Origin: Nosema muscidifuracis | Lineage: Eukaryota; Microsporidia; Nosematidae | Assembly: GCA_028335825.1 (NCBI GenBank) | Contig: JAIOKI010000007.1 | Span: 434,001 to 498,000, forward strand | DNA length: 64,000 bases | Reading direction: 5' to 3' | Shown: in pieces, positions 1 to 10,239 of the stretch | How the letters are laid out: the number at the start of each line of letters is the position of its first letter | How positions within the stretch are numbered: the stretch's first letter is position 1 | The notes under the pieces: model-generated | The model's input: only the letters and a program-made list of their open reading frames with translations | Databases searched by the model: none | What the model was told of the DNA's origin: nothing | Position numbers and translations under genes: made by a program

Positions 1-1251
1 TTAATAATAGATCCTATCTCATTAAATGATATAAAAAATATTCGTAAAGAATATATAAGTCATTTAGAAAAGTTAATGAAAAAACCAGTAGAACATCTTT
101 TAAGGGAAGGTTATTTGATTAAAGATATTGAACTTAATAAAACTTGTATAGATAAAAAAATAATTGGTGTCATTGATATAGGTGGTAGTTATTTTAAAAT
201 TGGTCTAGTTAAATTATTTAAGGAAAATGATAATTTAAAATATGAAGCTATTAAAGCTATTAAAATTGAATTCCCTGAAGATTGTAAATCTTCTGAATAC
301 TGGTTTGATTGGACAAGTAAAAAAATAGTAGATATTTTATCATCATGGAATTATAAAATTGATACATGTAGTCTTATATTCTCTTATCCAATTAAATATG
401 AAAAAGATAATGAAGCTTATCCAACAGCTTTTCCTAAATTCTGGTGTTTCGAGAATTCTGAATCAAAACATTTGGAGATTAAAGATAGTTTAAATAAATC
501 TATAAAGAAATATATAGAAAATAATGATAAAAAATTTAGAAAAGATTTTATTGATAGTATTAATATTAAAACTGTATTGAATGATTCTGTTGCAACGTAT
601 TTTGCTTCTAAATTTGTAATATCAGATTCTAATATAAAAACTAGTGAATCAAATAAGATTTCTAAAAATACTAATATAGGATTAGTACTTGGTACAGGTA
701 CTAATGCATCTTTTTTATTTATAAAAGATAATATAAGATATATTTTTAATACTGAATGGGCTTCATTCATACCAAAAAATATTAAACTTTTAACTGAAGA
801 AAAACTTCAAATCGAACAACTTCCGAAATCACATAATTATATTGATATATTATGTGGATTAAAATACAGACTTGATTTAACTAATCTTATTATAAAAGAA
901 AGAAGTCTTGAATTAGAACCAATATCTGCTAAAGAAATTTTAAAATTACTTTTAAATCCTGATTTACAAGATGATAGAAAAAACTTGTTCATTGATTTAT
1001 GTAAAAGATCTCGAGAAATTTTAGCTGCACTTTTGAGTTCAATAATCAAAACAGTTAATTGTACTGAAGTACTTATAATTTTTAACGGATCTGCGTATAA
1101 AATTCCTAATGAAATAAATGGATTTTTAAAATCTACAAGAAGAAATTTAAAAGAGTTAAAAATTGATAATGTAGATATAAATACGTATTATAAAGAGGAA
1201 TCTGCTTTTATAGGATCAGCTTATTATGCTTTGTGTCATTTGTTGAATTAA
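1..1251 (+). CDS. HXK: Hexokinase, 5' end beyond the window
   Basis: ATP-dependent hexose phosphorylation, first step of glycolysis. The frame is open from base 1 with no stop, and residues before the first ATG (base 76) read as ordinary coding sequence, so the true start lies outside the window; 416 residues are visible. Seen: glycine-rich phosphate-1 loop DIGGSYFKIG near base 170, FSYP, the catalytic-Asp motif LNDSVATYF, the phosphate-2 loop LGTGTNASF and the NTEWASF sugar-binding segment. These are the hexokinase signatures in the right order, and the catalytic Asp is kept. The C-terminal GSA region (GSAYYALCHLL) closes the fold. Microsporidian hexokinases can be secreted into the host; the missing N-terminus prevents judging a signal peptide here. 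Confidence 0.93.
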   Translation, partial: LIIDPISLNDIKNIRKEYISHLEKLMKKPVEHLLREGYLIKDIELNKTCIDKKIIGVIDIGGSYFKIGLVKLFKENDNLKYEAIKAIKIEFPEDCKSSEYWFDWTSKKIVDILSSWNYKIDTCSLIFSYPIKYEKDNEAYPTAFPKFWCFENSESKHLEIKDSLNKSIKKYIENNDKKFRKDFIDSINIKTVLNDSVATYFASKFVISDSNIKTSESNKISKNTNIGLVLGTGTNASFLFIKDNIRYIFNTEWASFIPKNIKLLTEEKLQIEQLPKSHNYIDILCGLKYRLDLTNLIIKERSLELEPISAKEILKLLLNPDLQDDRKNLFIDLCKRSREILAALLSSIIKTVNCTEVLIIFNGSAYKIPNEINGFLKSTRRNLKELKIDNVDINTYYKEESAFIGSAYYALCHLLN

Positions 1252-1498
1252 ATTAGTTAAATATTTAAAAACGTATCTTAAATATTTATATTATAAAAAC
1301 ATATCTTAAATATATAATAGATCATCTCATTAATTAAATTTTATTTACAAGATAGACTATCTCATTAATTAAATCTAATAAGTTAAATACTATTCATATA
1401 ATAGACTATCTCATTCATTAAATATTTTTTTTATCGTAAAAACATATCTCATTCATTAAATATTTTTATTCATTAAATTTTTTTAAATTTTATTCCCT

Positions 1499-2530
1499 AT
1501 GATAGAATACGATAAACCCTTCAAACATATTTTAATAGACAATTTCTTGTCACCAGATGATTTTAAAAAAATAGAAGATATTTACAAATCAAACAGGTTT
1601 AACTTAAAATACACAGATTTATTTAAATTTCTTCAAACAGATGAATTAGTAAACGAAAAAGAATTAAATTTTTTTAAAACAGAATTGGATAAAATTTTTA
1701 ATACAATAACTGATACTAAAGACACTTTTTATACTATATTTGCATCTTATTACAGAAAAGGAGATTATTTATCATGTCATGATGATATGGTAGATGGAAG
1801 AATGTATGCTTTTACTTATTATTTATCAGATTTTGATTCTGGTGATCTTGTATTAATTAATAACGAAGGTACTAAAGAAGTAAAAAGAATTAATGTAAAA
1901 AAAAATAGACTTGTAATATTCAAAGTATCTGATATTTCCTGGCATGAAGTTGATATTTGTAATAGTGATGGAAGAATGGCTATAACAGGTTGGCTTAATA
2001 ATCAAAGTACATTTACTTTAAAAAAATATTCTAATAAATATACACTACCAGAAAATATAGAATTCGTAGATTTCGAATTAGACATATCAGAAAATATTTT
2101 AGAAATTGAAGGATTAGAATATAATTTTAATTATATAGATAAGAATATTAATAATATATTATCAATGAGACGAGTTATTAATTTAAATCTTGAAACTTAT
2201 ATAGCTTTAAATATTCCTTATTATGAATTAATTTATATAAATAGTTGTTTAATAGAATATAATAGTTACATTCTACTTAATGATATTACTAATCTTTTAG
2301 AAGGTGATCTATTAGATATTTTTATAATTGCTTGTGATTTAGAACAAGAAGGTAATATAAAAATTATAAGTGAAGAAGGGGAACTTGTTCAAACATTAGA
2401 TATTAAAAAAAATGTTATGTACGTTGTGAAAAGAGAAAATATGAAATATTTTATAGAACGTGCTGTTTGTAAGGAATCTTATTATTTAGTACATATGATT
2501 TATAGAAATTTGAAAAAAAAGTTAAAATAA
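1499..2530 (+). CDS. TPA1: Tpa1/OGFOD1-type 2-oxoglutarate-Fe(II) prolyl hydroxylase
   Basis: Likely 2OG/iron-dependent dioxygenase of the Tpa1/Ofd1/OGFOD1 family, which hydroxylates a prolyl residue of ribosomal protein S23 and affects translation termination. Seen: the N-terminal phrase FKHILIDNFLSPDDF; iron ligands H-x-D in CHDDMVDGR (about residues 93-95) and His in SWHEV (about 148); the 2OG-binding Arg in GRMAITGWL. The C-terminal half (about 200-343) has the place of the family's second, non-catalytic jelly-roll domain but is too diverged for me to confirm. The start is preceded by a CCC triplet two bases upstream (ttccctATG). Length is shorter than yeast Tpa1 (about 640), consistent with reduction. 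Confidence 0.82.
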   Translation: MIEYDKPFKHILIDNFLSPDDFKKIEDIYKSNRFNLKYTDLFKFLQTDELVNEKELNFFKTELDKIFNTITDTKDTFYTIFASYYRKGDYLSCHDDMVDGRMYAFTYYLSDFDSGDLVLINNEGTKEVKRINVKKNRLVIFKVSDISWHEVDICNSDGRMAITGWLNNQSTFTLKKYSNKYTLPENIEFVDFELDISENILEIEGLEYNFNYIDKNINNILSMRRVINLNLETYIALNIPYYELIYINSCLIEYNSYILLNDITNLLEGDLLDIFIIACDLEQEGNIKIISEEGELVQTLDIKKNVMYVVKRENMKYFIERAVCKESYYLVHMIYRNLKKKLK

Positions 2531-2551
2531 ATTTATTCTTTAAATATTTGC

Positions 2552-2923
2552 TTAGTGATGTTTTGGAACATATCCATCTACTGCCATATTTCTAGTACAT
2601 TTGGGTAATTCTATAATTTTATTATTAAATCGATCATCTATTAACAATTGACATCCTAACCTACTGGTACTTCTTAAACCAAAAGCTTGATCAAGTAAAT
2701 CGTATTCTTTATCGGAAGGAGTTCCCATTTTTTCATATAAATCTTTATCTAATATAACATGACAAGTAGAACATGCAAGTGATCCTTCACAAGCACCCTC
2801 TAAATTAATATTATTATCATGCGCTACTTCTAAAATTGTTTTATTATAATCAGCTACTACTGGAATAAGATCTTTTAACGTTTTAAAAAAGAATTTAGCT
2901 TTTTTTATTATATTAGTTCCCAT
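2552..2923 (-). CDS. YAH1: Adrenodoxin-type [2Fe-2S] ferredoxin
   Basis: Electron donor for Fe-S cluster assembly in mitochondria or mitosomes. Seen: cluster ligands in the pattern C-x5-C-x2-C (GACEGSLACSTC) plus a distal Cys in RLGCQL, the adrenodoxin loop with the acidic stretch SDKEYDLLDQAFGL, and the closing RNMAVDGYVPKH. Only about 25 residues precede the domain, a possible short targeting segment (MGTNIIKKAKFFFKTLK, basic and amphipathic). In microsporidia the Isc pathway, including this ferredoxin, is the main retained mitosomal function. The start is preceded by CCC (complement of ggg at 2929-2931). It shares a 37-bp spacer with the divergent IWS1-like gene. Confidence 0.93.
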   Translation of the reverse strand: MGTNIIKKAKFFFKTLKDLIPVVADYNKTILEVAHDNNINLEGACEGSLACSTCHVILDKDLYEKMGTPSDKEYDLLDQAFGLRSTSRLGCQLLIDDRFNNKIIELPKCTRNMAVDGYVPKHH

Positions 2924-2960
2924 TGAGAAGGGTCTTAAAAAATTATTAATTGTTTAACCC
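2924..2960. promoter_or_regulatory. 37-bp bidirectional start region
   Basis: The whole gap between the divergent ferredoxin and Iws1 starts is 37 bp. It carries one CCC triplet on each strand close to each ATG: ggg at 2929-2931 read on the minus strand, and ccc at 2958-2960 next to the plus-strand ATG. Any promoter for both genes must lie here or inside the opposite coding region. Confidence 0.6.
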
Positions 2961-3395
2961 ATGAATGAAGAAATTCTAGATCCAGCTAAAAAAATAAAAG
3001 GTGAATTATTAGCAGCTGTTTTACAAGATAATATTAATAATAAAAATAATCAACCTGCTATGAACAAATTAGAAAATCTTGATTTATTTATAAATTCTTT
3101 ACTTAATAAAGATTTACAAGGAAATTTATTACATGAAAATATTCTTGAAGTAGTTAGAAAATGGCTTGAACCTCTTCCTGATAAATCTCTCCCAAATATT
3201 AAAATAAAAAAAGGTCTTTTAGAGGTATTAAAAAATCTAAGCATAAATAAGTCTCTACTTTTAGAAAGTAAAGTAGGAGTAATTATACATTTTTATATAA
3301 TCAATCCTGAAGAATCTAAAGAAATTAGAAATATGGCTAAAGAAGTTGTTTATAATTGGTTAAATAGAGTTACAAAAGATGATGAAGATGAATAA
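2961..3395 (+). CDS. IWS1: Iws1/Spn1 transcription elongation factor core
   Basis: Binds Spt6 and RNA polymerase II during elongation. Seen: the conserved TFIIS N-terminal-like (LW/HEAT-like) core with the hallmark VRKWLEPLPDKSLPNIKIKKGLLEVLKNLSI, then the helical segment VGVIIHFYIINPEESKEIRNMAKEVVYNWLNRV. Only this core is left: 144 residues against about 410 in yeast, with the charged N-terminal tail gone. The ATG directly follows CCC (aacccATG). The acidic C-terminus DDEDE is short. Confidence 0.85.
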   Translation: MNEEILDPAKKIKGELLAAVLQDNINNKNNQPAMNKLENLDLFINSLLNKDLQGNLLHENILEVVRKWLEPLPDKSLPNIKIKKGLLEVLKNLSINKSLLLESKVGVIIHFYIINPEESKEIRNMAKEVVYNWLNRVTKDDEDE

Positions 3396-3764
3396 AATAC
3401 GAAATATATATGTTTTGTATTTTAATGAAATAATTAATTTTTGATAAATATAATTTTTAATATGATAAATATAATCTATTTTAGGTAAATATAATCTTTT
3501 TTTGATAAATATAATCTTTTTTTGATAATTATGATCTATTTTAAATGAATATGATCTATTTTTAATAAATATAATTCTTAATATGATAAACATAATCTAT
3601 TTTAAGATAATTAAATATGACAATGAAACATAATCTTTAATATGATAAACATAATCTTTAAGACAATAAACATAATCCATTTTATGATAATCATTAATAT
3701 GATAATCTATTTTATGATAATTTTTAATATGATAAATATAATATATTTTAAGATAAGAATACAT
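3396..3764. repeat. AT-rich degenerate tandem repeat spacer
   Basis: Spacer between two convergent genes. It is made of imperfect copies of a roughly 20-bp word (tttgataaatataatc and variants such as aatatgataaacataatc). I see no gene in it; open frames here are by-products of the repeat. Confidence 0.7.
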
Positions 3765-6700
3765 TTATTGAGACTTTACTAACTTCTTCTTAATTTCATC
3801 AACATTTATTATCAAAAATTTAGAAATATTATTCACCTTGTAAACTCCCAATACTGAATTACTAATCTCAAACATATCATTTCTTAAACTTATTACAATA
3901 AATTGAGAACTCTTAGCCATTTCTTTAATATATCCAGATATTATACTTACATTTCTAAAATCTAAAGCTGCATCAATCTCATCCATTACATAAAAAGGAG
4001 AAGGTTTATATTTATGAAGTGCAAATATTAATGATAAACTACTTAAAGTTTTCTCCCCTCCACTTAAATTACTTACATTTTTCCAACATTTTTTAGGTGG
4101 CATTACAGCTAATTTAATTCCATCTGAAAAAGGATCAAGATAATCGATAAGTTCTAACTCAGCATTTCCACCAAATGTTAATTTCTTATAAATTTCTTTT
4201 AAATATAAATTTACTTTAGATAAACCTTCAATAAATTCATCATATCTCTTCTTTTTTAATCTTTCAGCTTCATTCTTCTTATTTTCATACCTGCAAATTT
4301 GTATGTCGTATTCATTTTTAGCCTTTTCATAAGATTCTTTACTTTTTTCAAATTCTTCAAAAATAACTAAATCTACTTCTTTCTTACCAAATTCATCATT
4401 AAATTTCTTTGATTTTTTCTCTAATTTCTTTTTAAAATCTTCAATATCATTATCAGATAAATTCTTCAATTCAATATCAGATAGATTGTCATTATTAAAT
4501 TTCTTTGATTTCTTTTTATCATTATCAGCCAATCTTTCATCATTAAATTTCTTTTTATCATTATCAGCCAATCTGTCATTATTAATTTTCTTTGATTTCT
4601 TTTTATCATTATCAGATAAATCGTCATTATTAGAAAATATTTCTTCTCCATTTTTTAAATTAAGTATTTTACAATTTGTAATTATTTCTTCTGAAATCAT
4701 TTTTATATTTTCAATCTCTAAATCAATCTTATTAGAAATATCATTTATAGTTTCTAATAAATCATCAAGTTGATTTTTTAAATCAACTTCTAAATGATAT
4801 TCTTTACCCATCTTCTTTTTTAAAGATGTCAAATTCTTTTGAATTTCTGTAAAATCATTTGATAATTCGTTATATAAATCTTCTTCTTGATCTAAATTTC
4901 TTTTTACATCAGTTAAATCTTTAATATCAATTTTACAAAGTTCTTCAAATTTATTTTCTATCTCTTTTTCAATTTCTTCATATGAATCAATCTTTTCACT
5001 TAAAATTATTTTTATTTCGTGATTTCTACCTTCTAAAATCTCAATCTTTTCATTAATTATTCTTAATTCATTACTTAATGATGTATTATAAAACTTCTCT
5101 AAATTGGCTTTACAATTATTAATATCTTCTTTTACTTTAGAAATTTCATCTTCATATGAAATTACTTGAATACTACTTTTTAATAATTTTATCTTATTTT
5201 TTACTTCTTTCAATAATTCATCTTTTTCTTTTAAAACTTTTTTAACATTTACTTGATTTTCATATTCTTTAATAAGATTTAAATCTTTGAGTTTTTGTTC
5301 TTTTAAAATTGTCATTTTATTCATTGCTTTTTCAATATCTTCATATCTTTTTACTTTCTCATGATATTTACCACCTGTCATTATTCCACTCTTTTCAATT
5401 AATTTTCCATCTAAAGTTACTACTCTTTTTCTAATTTTACCAAATGCATGACTTTGAGCTTTATCTAAATTATCAGCTAATAAAGTATCTGTCAAACTAA
5501 AATAAAAACATTTCTTATATTTTTTATCAGATTTTATAAATTCAAACATATATGGAAGACTTTGATTTTCAAGTTTAGGAATTTCTTGAATTTTATCTAA
5601 GATTATAAAAGTAGATCTAGGTAAATTATTCTTTTTGATTACTTCTATACACTTTTCAGCTATCTGAGTAGTATCAACAACTATATTATTAAGTCTAGTA
5701 CAAGAAATTTTTAGAGGTAATTCATATTTTGGTTCAACTTCTCCAATATCTTTTAATCTTCCAATAACTCCTTTAATTTTGGATAAATGATTAAAAATTT
5801 CTTTTTCTTTTTTATCATTTTCTTCTCTTTGATATACTTCATTATATCTAGTTTTTCTCTTTTGTAATTCGGATTGAGTTTTCTCAATATCAATTTCTAA
5901 TTCTCTTAATTCTTTTTGAATTTGATCTTTATTGAGATGTTTGACATTTTCACAATTTTTTAATTTATTTTTTAGGTTGATTATTTCATTATTAAAAATC
6001 AATTCTTGTTCTTCATTATATTTAATTTCCATATTTTTTTGAGAATTTTTTTGATTTTGTTCTGATTTTTTATTAAGTAATTCAATTAGCTTATCTTCAT
6101 TTTCTTTCAATTTTTTTGCATCGGATTTACATTTAAAATTAATATTTTTTTCTTCTTCAGAAAGCTGGTTTTTAATTTTTAATCTGTCTTCGTTCAATTT
6201 CTTTAGATCATTTTCATTATCACTTAATTCTTTTTTTAATATTTTATTTTCCTTAATTTTCATCTCTGATTTTGACTTAATGCTATTTAAATCATTTTTC
6301 AAATTTTTAATTTGCTTCTCTAATTTATTTTTAAATTCTTTCTGAATATGATTATTTCTTTCAAGTTTTTTATATTCCCTTTTAATATTTAAATATTCTT
6401 CTTCTTTATCTTTTAATAATTTTCTTATTGAAATATGTTCAGATTCCATTGATTCTAATAAATCTTTATTCTCAATATTTAAATTTTTTAATTCATTAAT
6501 TTTATTTTCAATTTCTTTTTTCTTTTCTTCTTTTTTATGCAGATTTCTTGATAAAATTTCTTTATTTATAATTTTAAATTCTTTCAAATATTCATTATAC
6601 TTAATTTTGTTAATTAAAATTTCTTCATTTTGCTTCTTTAATTCACTTATATGATCAAACTCAGTTTTTAAAAATTTTACATTATTTTGTATAGTAATAT

Positions 6701-7232
6701 TATCTTCTTCCATTGCTTTTGCTTCTTCAGTAAATTTATCAATTTGTGTTTTATACTTACTAGTTCCAATAATATCTTCAAGAAATTCCAATAGTCCTTC
6801 TTTAGGTTTCAACATAGCAATTCCTTCAATTTCACCTTGTAAAATAAGAAATCTATTATGTTCCATATCTACTCCTTCATTCATCATCATAGTAATAAGA
6901 TCACTGTTAGATATTTCTTTTCCATTACAATAATATTTTGTACTTTTATTAATATTAATTTCTCTCTTTATTTTAAATTTATTAAATGCTAATTCAACAA
7001 AACAACTTGTTTCTTTTGTACCATCATTATATATTAAATCAGTTAATTGTGTATGTCTCATCTTTTTAGCACGAAATCCAAGTACAAATAAAATACTATC
7101 AATTATGTTACTTTTTCCACTTCCATTTGGTCCAACTATAGCTGTAAATAATTTATCAATTTTAGAAATATAGTGAAGTCCTTTGTAACTTTTAAAATTT
7201 TTCATTGTTATTGATTCTAAGATTAATCTCAT
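3765..7232 (-). CDS. SMC4: SMC4, condensin ATPase subunit
   Basis: Condensin subunit that compacts mitotic chromosomes with SMC2. Seen, in order: N-terminal ATPase half with IVGPNGSGKSNIID (Walker A, about residues 32-45) and the RAKKMRHTQLTDLIYN segment typical of SMC4; first coiled coil; hinge (about 485-640, KGVIGRLKDIGEV); second coiled coil; signature NLSGGEKTLSSLSL (about 1057) and Walker B FYVMDEIDAALDF (about 1085). At 1155 residues it is shorter than yeast Smc4 (1418). Residues about 864-917 hold an in-frame repeat of a DNDKKKSKKxNN/ADNDKKKF unit inside the second coiled coil, unlike the family. A CCC triplet (ggg at 7242-7244 on the plus strand) lies about 9 bases upstream of the ATG. 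Confidence 0.93.
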   Translation of the reverse strand: MRLILESITMKNFKSYKGLHYISKIDKLFTAIVGPNGSGKSNIIDSILFVLGFRAKKMRHTQLTDLIYNDGTKETSCFVELAFNKFKIKREININKSTKYYCNGKEISNSDLITMMMNEGVDMEHNRFLILQGEIEGIAMLKPKEGLLEFLEDIIGTSKYKTQIDKFTEEAKAMEEDNITIQNNVKFLKTEFDHISELKKQNEEILINKIKYNEYLKEFKIINKEILSRNLHKKEEKKKEIENKINELKNLNIENKDLLESMESEHISIRKLLKDKEEEYLNIKREYKKLERNNHIQKEFKNKLEKQIKNLKNDLNSIKSKSEMKIKENKILKKELSDNENDLKKLNEDRLKIKNQLSEEEKNINFKCKSDAKKLKENEDKLIELLNKKSEQNQKNSQKNMEIKYNEEQELIFNNEIINLKNKLKNCENVKHLNKDQIQKELRELEIDIEKTQSELQKRKTRYNEVYQREENDKKEKEIFNHLSKIKGVIGRLKDIGEVEPKYELPLKISCTRLNNIVVDTTQIAEKCIEVIKKNNLPRSTFIILDKIQEIPKLENQSLPYMFEFIKSDKKYKKCFYFSLTDTLLADNLDKAQSHAFGKIRKRVVTLDGKLIEKSGIMTGGKYHEKVKRYEDIEKAMNKMTILKEQKLKDLNLIKEYENQVNVKKVLKEKDELLKEVKNKIKLLKSSIQVISYEDEISKVKEDINNCKANLEKFYNTSLSNELRIINEKIEILEGRNHEIKIILSEKIDSYEEIEKEIENKFEELCKIDIKDLTDVKRNLDQEEDLYNELSNDFTEIQKNLTSLKKKMGKEYHLEVDLKNQLDDLLETINDISNKIDLEIENIKMISEEIITNCKILNLKNGEEIFSNNDDLSDNDKKKSKKINNDRLADNDKKKFNDERLADNDKKKSKKFNNDNLSDIELKNLSDNDIEDFKKKLEKKSKKFNDEFGKKEVDLVIFEEFEKSKESYEKAKNEYDIQICRYENKKNEAERLKKKRYDEFIEGLSKVNLYLKEIYKKLTFGGNAELELIDYLDPFSDGIKLAVMPPKKCWKNVSNLSGGEKTLSSLSLIFALHKYKPSPFYVMDEIDAALDFRNVSIISGYIKEMAKSSQFIVISLRNDMFEISNSVLGVYKVNNISKFLIINVDEIKKKLVKSQ
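4466..4640 (-). repeat. In-frame repeat inside SMC4
   Basis: Imperfect tandem copies of a word reading attatcagccaatctgtcat on the plus strand, separated by ttaaatttctttgatttc. They are translated in SMC4 as DNDKKKSKK / LADNDKKKF units. The repeat keeps frame and charge, so it looks like a tolerated minisatellite within the coiled coil. Confidence 0.7.
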
Positions 7233-7484
7233 AATTTCAAGGGCTTTAAATTTTAAATAGAAAATTAAAAATTTATTGATAGGGAAATTACAATCTTACA
7301 GAAAAGATAATACTAAATAACTATTAATATGTAATATAAACTAATTAAGTATTATTATAATTGAAAACTTATCAACCGTTTAATTTAAATATAAGTATAA
7401 AAATATTTAAGACTAGATTTTTATAAGAAACAACTTTTATTGAGAACTATAAAAAAAACTTGACAGCAATAATTTAATGATTAA

Positions 7485-7555
7485 GCGTTAATGGTCAAGT
7501 GGTATGACAACAGCCTTCCAAGCTGTTAGCCCAGGTTCGATTCCCGGTTGACGCA
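7485..7555 (+). tRNA. tRNA-Gly (UCC)
   Basis: 71-nt cloverleaf without intron. Acceptor gcgttaa pairs with ttgacgc at 7548-7554 (one G-U), discriminator A at 7555. Anticodon stem acagc/gctgt with loop cttccaa puts TCC at 7517-7519, reading GGA codons. The T arm contains ggttcgattcc. A run of six T at 7560-7565 is the expected Pol III terminator. GC content is much higher than in the surroundings. Confidence 0.95.
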
Positions 7556-7843
7556 AAACTTTTTTAACAAAAAAAATTAATAATAAAATATATTTACAAA
7601 ATCACTAATAGGATATTCATAAAAGATATTTATAAAAGATTAATATATAGGATATTTATAAAAAATTAATATATAAGATATTCATAAAAAATTAATATAT
7701 AGAATATTCATAAAAAATTAATATATAAATCTATTTATAAAATAGATAATTTAAACTAACTTAATCTTTTTATCATACTGAGAATATACTTTTTTACTTA
7801 GTTAAAAAATAAATAAATATTAAAATATAAATTAAATATCAAG
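7556..7843. repeat. Spacer with imperfect ~30-bp repeats
   Basis: After the tRNA terminator the spacer holds about five imperfect copies of aaaaaattaatatatagg / atattcataaa between about 7600 and 7740. No coding signal seen. Confidence 0.6.
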
Positions 7844-8593
7844 CTAAAACAGTTTATATAATACAAAAGCTTGTAAACACCCACCTACTAAACCACCAGA
7901 AAATTGTGCTAGAAGATAAACCCACCAATTAGTCCAAGTTCCAGACAATATCATAGGAGATAGAACTATACCTGGATTAAATGCACCACCTGAATTACCA
8001 ATACCGAGAAAAGCAAGAAAACCAAGTGTAAAACCAATAGCGATTGGTGCAGAGATTTTTCTTCCTGATGCAAGTTCTTCATCGGGGTCTAATTGTTCAT
8101 CATTCTCATCTTTAGGTGGTGAATAAGGATTAACACCAACAGCAAACACAATATATACAAGAATAGCTGTAAGAATAAACTCTGCAACAAAAAGACTACC
8201 TATTGATAATTCCGCCTCTTGTTTTTTTGGTCTAGCTATGTCTAATTTTTCACTGTATTTTCCAGGAAGTACTGCGACAGAAGCAAGGCCCGCAAGTATA
8301 AATCCTACTATTTGAAATAAAATATAGAAGAGACCTGAAAAAGCAGAGATTTTTCTAGTACATATTGCAGTAAATGTTATAGCTGGATTAAAATGTGCTA
8401 CTGTTATATCACAGAATGAATATATTATAGCCACTCCACTTAAACCAATTGTCAATCCAACTATAACAGGAGCTGCAACTTGTGATGTCTGTACTGATCC
8501 AATAATTGATGTGTAAACTGAGAATCCGAAAATAAAAGATGCAAATAATTCTCCTATACAACTTTGTAAAAATTGAATGATCCTGTTTACCAT
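7844..8593 (-). CDS. Aquaporin-family channel with altered second NPA box
   Basis: Six-helix MIP family channel for water or small solutes. Seen: first half-helix HFNPAIT (about residue 69) in the usual context, second box SGGAFNPGIVL (about 206). In most aquaporins the second box is N-P-A-R; here it is N-P-G-I, so the constriction Arg is absent and Ala is Gly. The loop before the second box carries an acidic insert (KDENDEQLDPDEELASGRK). Microsporidia use aquaporins in spore germination; the one studied in Encephalitozoon carries water. No CCC triplet is seen within 20 bases upstream of the ATG. Confidence 0.88.
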   Translation of the reverse strand: MVNRIIQFLQSCIGELFASFIFGFSVYTSIIGSVQTSQVAAPVIVGLTIGLSGVAIIYSFCDITVAHFNPAITFTAICTRKISAFSGLFYILFQIVGFILAGLASVAVLPGKYSEKLDIARPKKQEAELSIGSLFVAEFILTAILVYIVFAVGVNPYSPPKDENDEQLDPDEELASGRKISAPIAIGFTLGFLAFLGIGNSGGAFNPGIVLSPMILSGTWTNWWVYLLAQFSGGLVGGCLQAFVLYKLF

Positions 8594-10239
8594 TTTGTTT
8601 ATTAATAATTTAAATTTTTATATGATAATTTTATGTTATTTGTTTGTTGAATGGATTAAACAAAGCATTTTTAAAGTTAATTAGATATATTTAATTAGAT
8701 AAAAAATTTTTATAAAATATATTTAGATTATGTCATATAAAAACATTGATATGATTGAAAGATTTTTTAATATTGTTTATATGATTAAAACTTGTTATAA
8801 AAAGCTTATTAATTTTTTAGTTTTAATATTTGTAATAAAAAAGCTTATGAATTTTTTAGTCTTAATATTTGTAATAAAAAGCTTATGAATTTTTTAATCT
8901 TAATATTTGTAATAAAAAAGCTTATTAAATTTTTTAGTCTTAATATTTGTAATAAAAAAGCTTACTATTTTTTTTAGTCTTAATATTTGTAATAAAAAGC
9001 TTATGAATTTAATTAAACTAACCTTAATCTTATAAGAAAATATTATTCTAGAGATTATTTTTTATGTTACCATTATCAAAGTTAGAATAATAGAAAAAAA
9101 ATATGAAAGTGATAAAAATTAAATAATTTCTATCTATCATTATTTGTGGATTAAGTTATTATATTTAAAAATAAAAGTCTTAATTCTAAAATTTAATAAA
9201 ATTAATTTAATCTAATACATTTATGAATGGTCTTATTATTTTAAAATTTTACTTAAATTAAAAAAGAAATATTTATGGTATCATAAAGTGATATAAAAGA
9301 ATTGAATCTAATTATTTTTTTATCATTTTTCAATGAATGATCATTATCTATAATCTTACCTTAGAGCACAGCTTAACAACATTCTCAATAACAGCTCCCT
9401 CTTCCATGTGTCTTCACTAATGATCAAAAAAAATATTTTCAACATTCTACATGTCTAGAGACAAAAATAACTTACATATTTTTTTAATAAGTATTTACTA
9501 AGCCATCTTATATCATTAAAAAAGGAATCATCTTAGTCTTACATTTGTTAACACTTACAGGTTTGTTAGTTAATGAATATTTCTTTATTTTCTCTAAATA
9601 TACAGTTATAGATTTTATTAATAACTACAATATCATATTATTGTATTATATATTGATTCTTTTATTTACATTAATTTTTAATCTAAAAATTTAAAAATTA
9701 AATACGTCATCTGAAATAGAACATTTTAACTATAAAGATATTATAAGAATTTGCTAAAAGAAATTTGATATGTGTGTATTTGTTTTTTAGAACAAGAGAT
9801 GTTCCTTAGTAGCATATCATTATTTAATTTAATTTAAAAAGATATGATATAATATTATTCATCTAATAAATATAAATTAATATAATTTAATTTAATATTA
9901 TTCATCTATTAATAATAAATTAAAATTCTCCTCTATTAAATATAATTTTATTCATCTATTAAATATAAATTAAAATTCTCCTCTATCAAATATAAATTCT
10001 CCTCTTTTAAATATAAATTTTTCTCTATTAAATTAAATTTCTCCTCTATTAAATATGAATTATTCTCTATTAAATATAAATTTTTCTTTTTATTAAATTT
10101 CTCCTTTATATCAAATTTTCCTTTATAATAATAATTAGAATATCTTAAATTTTTATATATATTTTCTATAATATTTTAAATATTAATAATTCTCCTGAAT
10201 ACAAAAAAATTTCTTGTTAATTTACCCTCTCCAAGCTTT
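8594..10239. other. 1.65-kb spacer, mostly repeats
   Basis: No intact gene found. It contains a 42-bp tandem array at 8796-9009, a less AT-rich patch at about 9300-9450 with a short minus-strand readable stretch (see findings), and AT-rich direct repeats at 9830-10110 built on a word like ctcctctattaaatataaatt. Confidence 0.6.
8796..9009. repeat. 42-bp tandem repeat, about 5 copies
   Basis: The unit contains aaaaaagcttatgaattttt followed by ttagtcttaatatttgtaat. Five consecutive copies differ by a few bases and one-base length changes. It is non-coding and lies upstream of the aquaporin gene. Confidence 0.85.

Noticed and set aside
3360-3593. Open minus-strand frame of 77 codons
   Set aside because: Lies entirely in AT-rich tandem repeats and translates to repetitive Ile/Tyr/Lys sequence; it also overlaps the end of the Iws1 gene.
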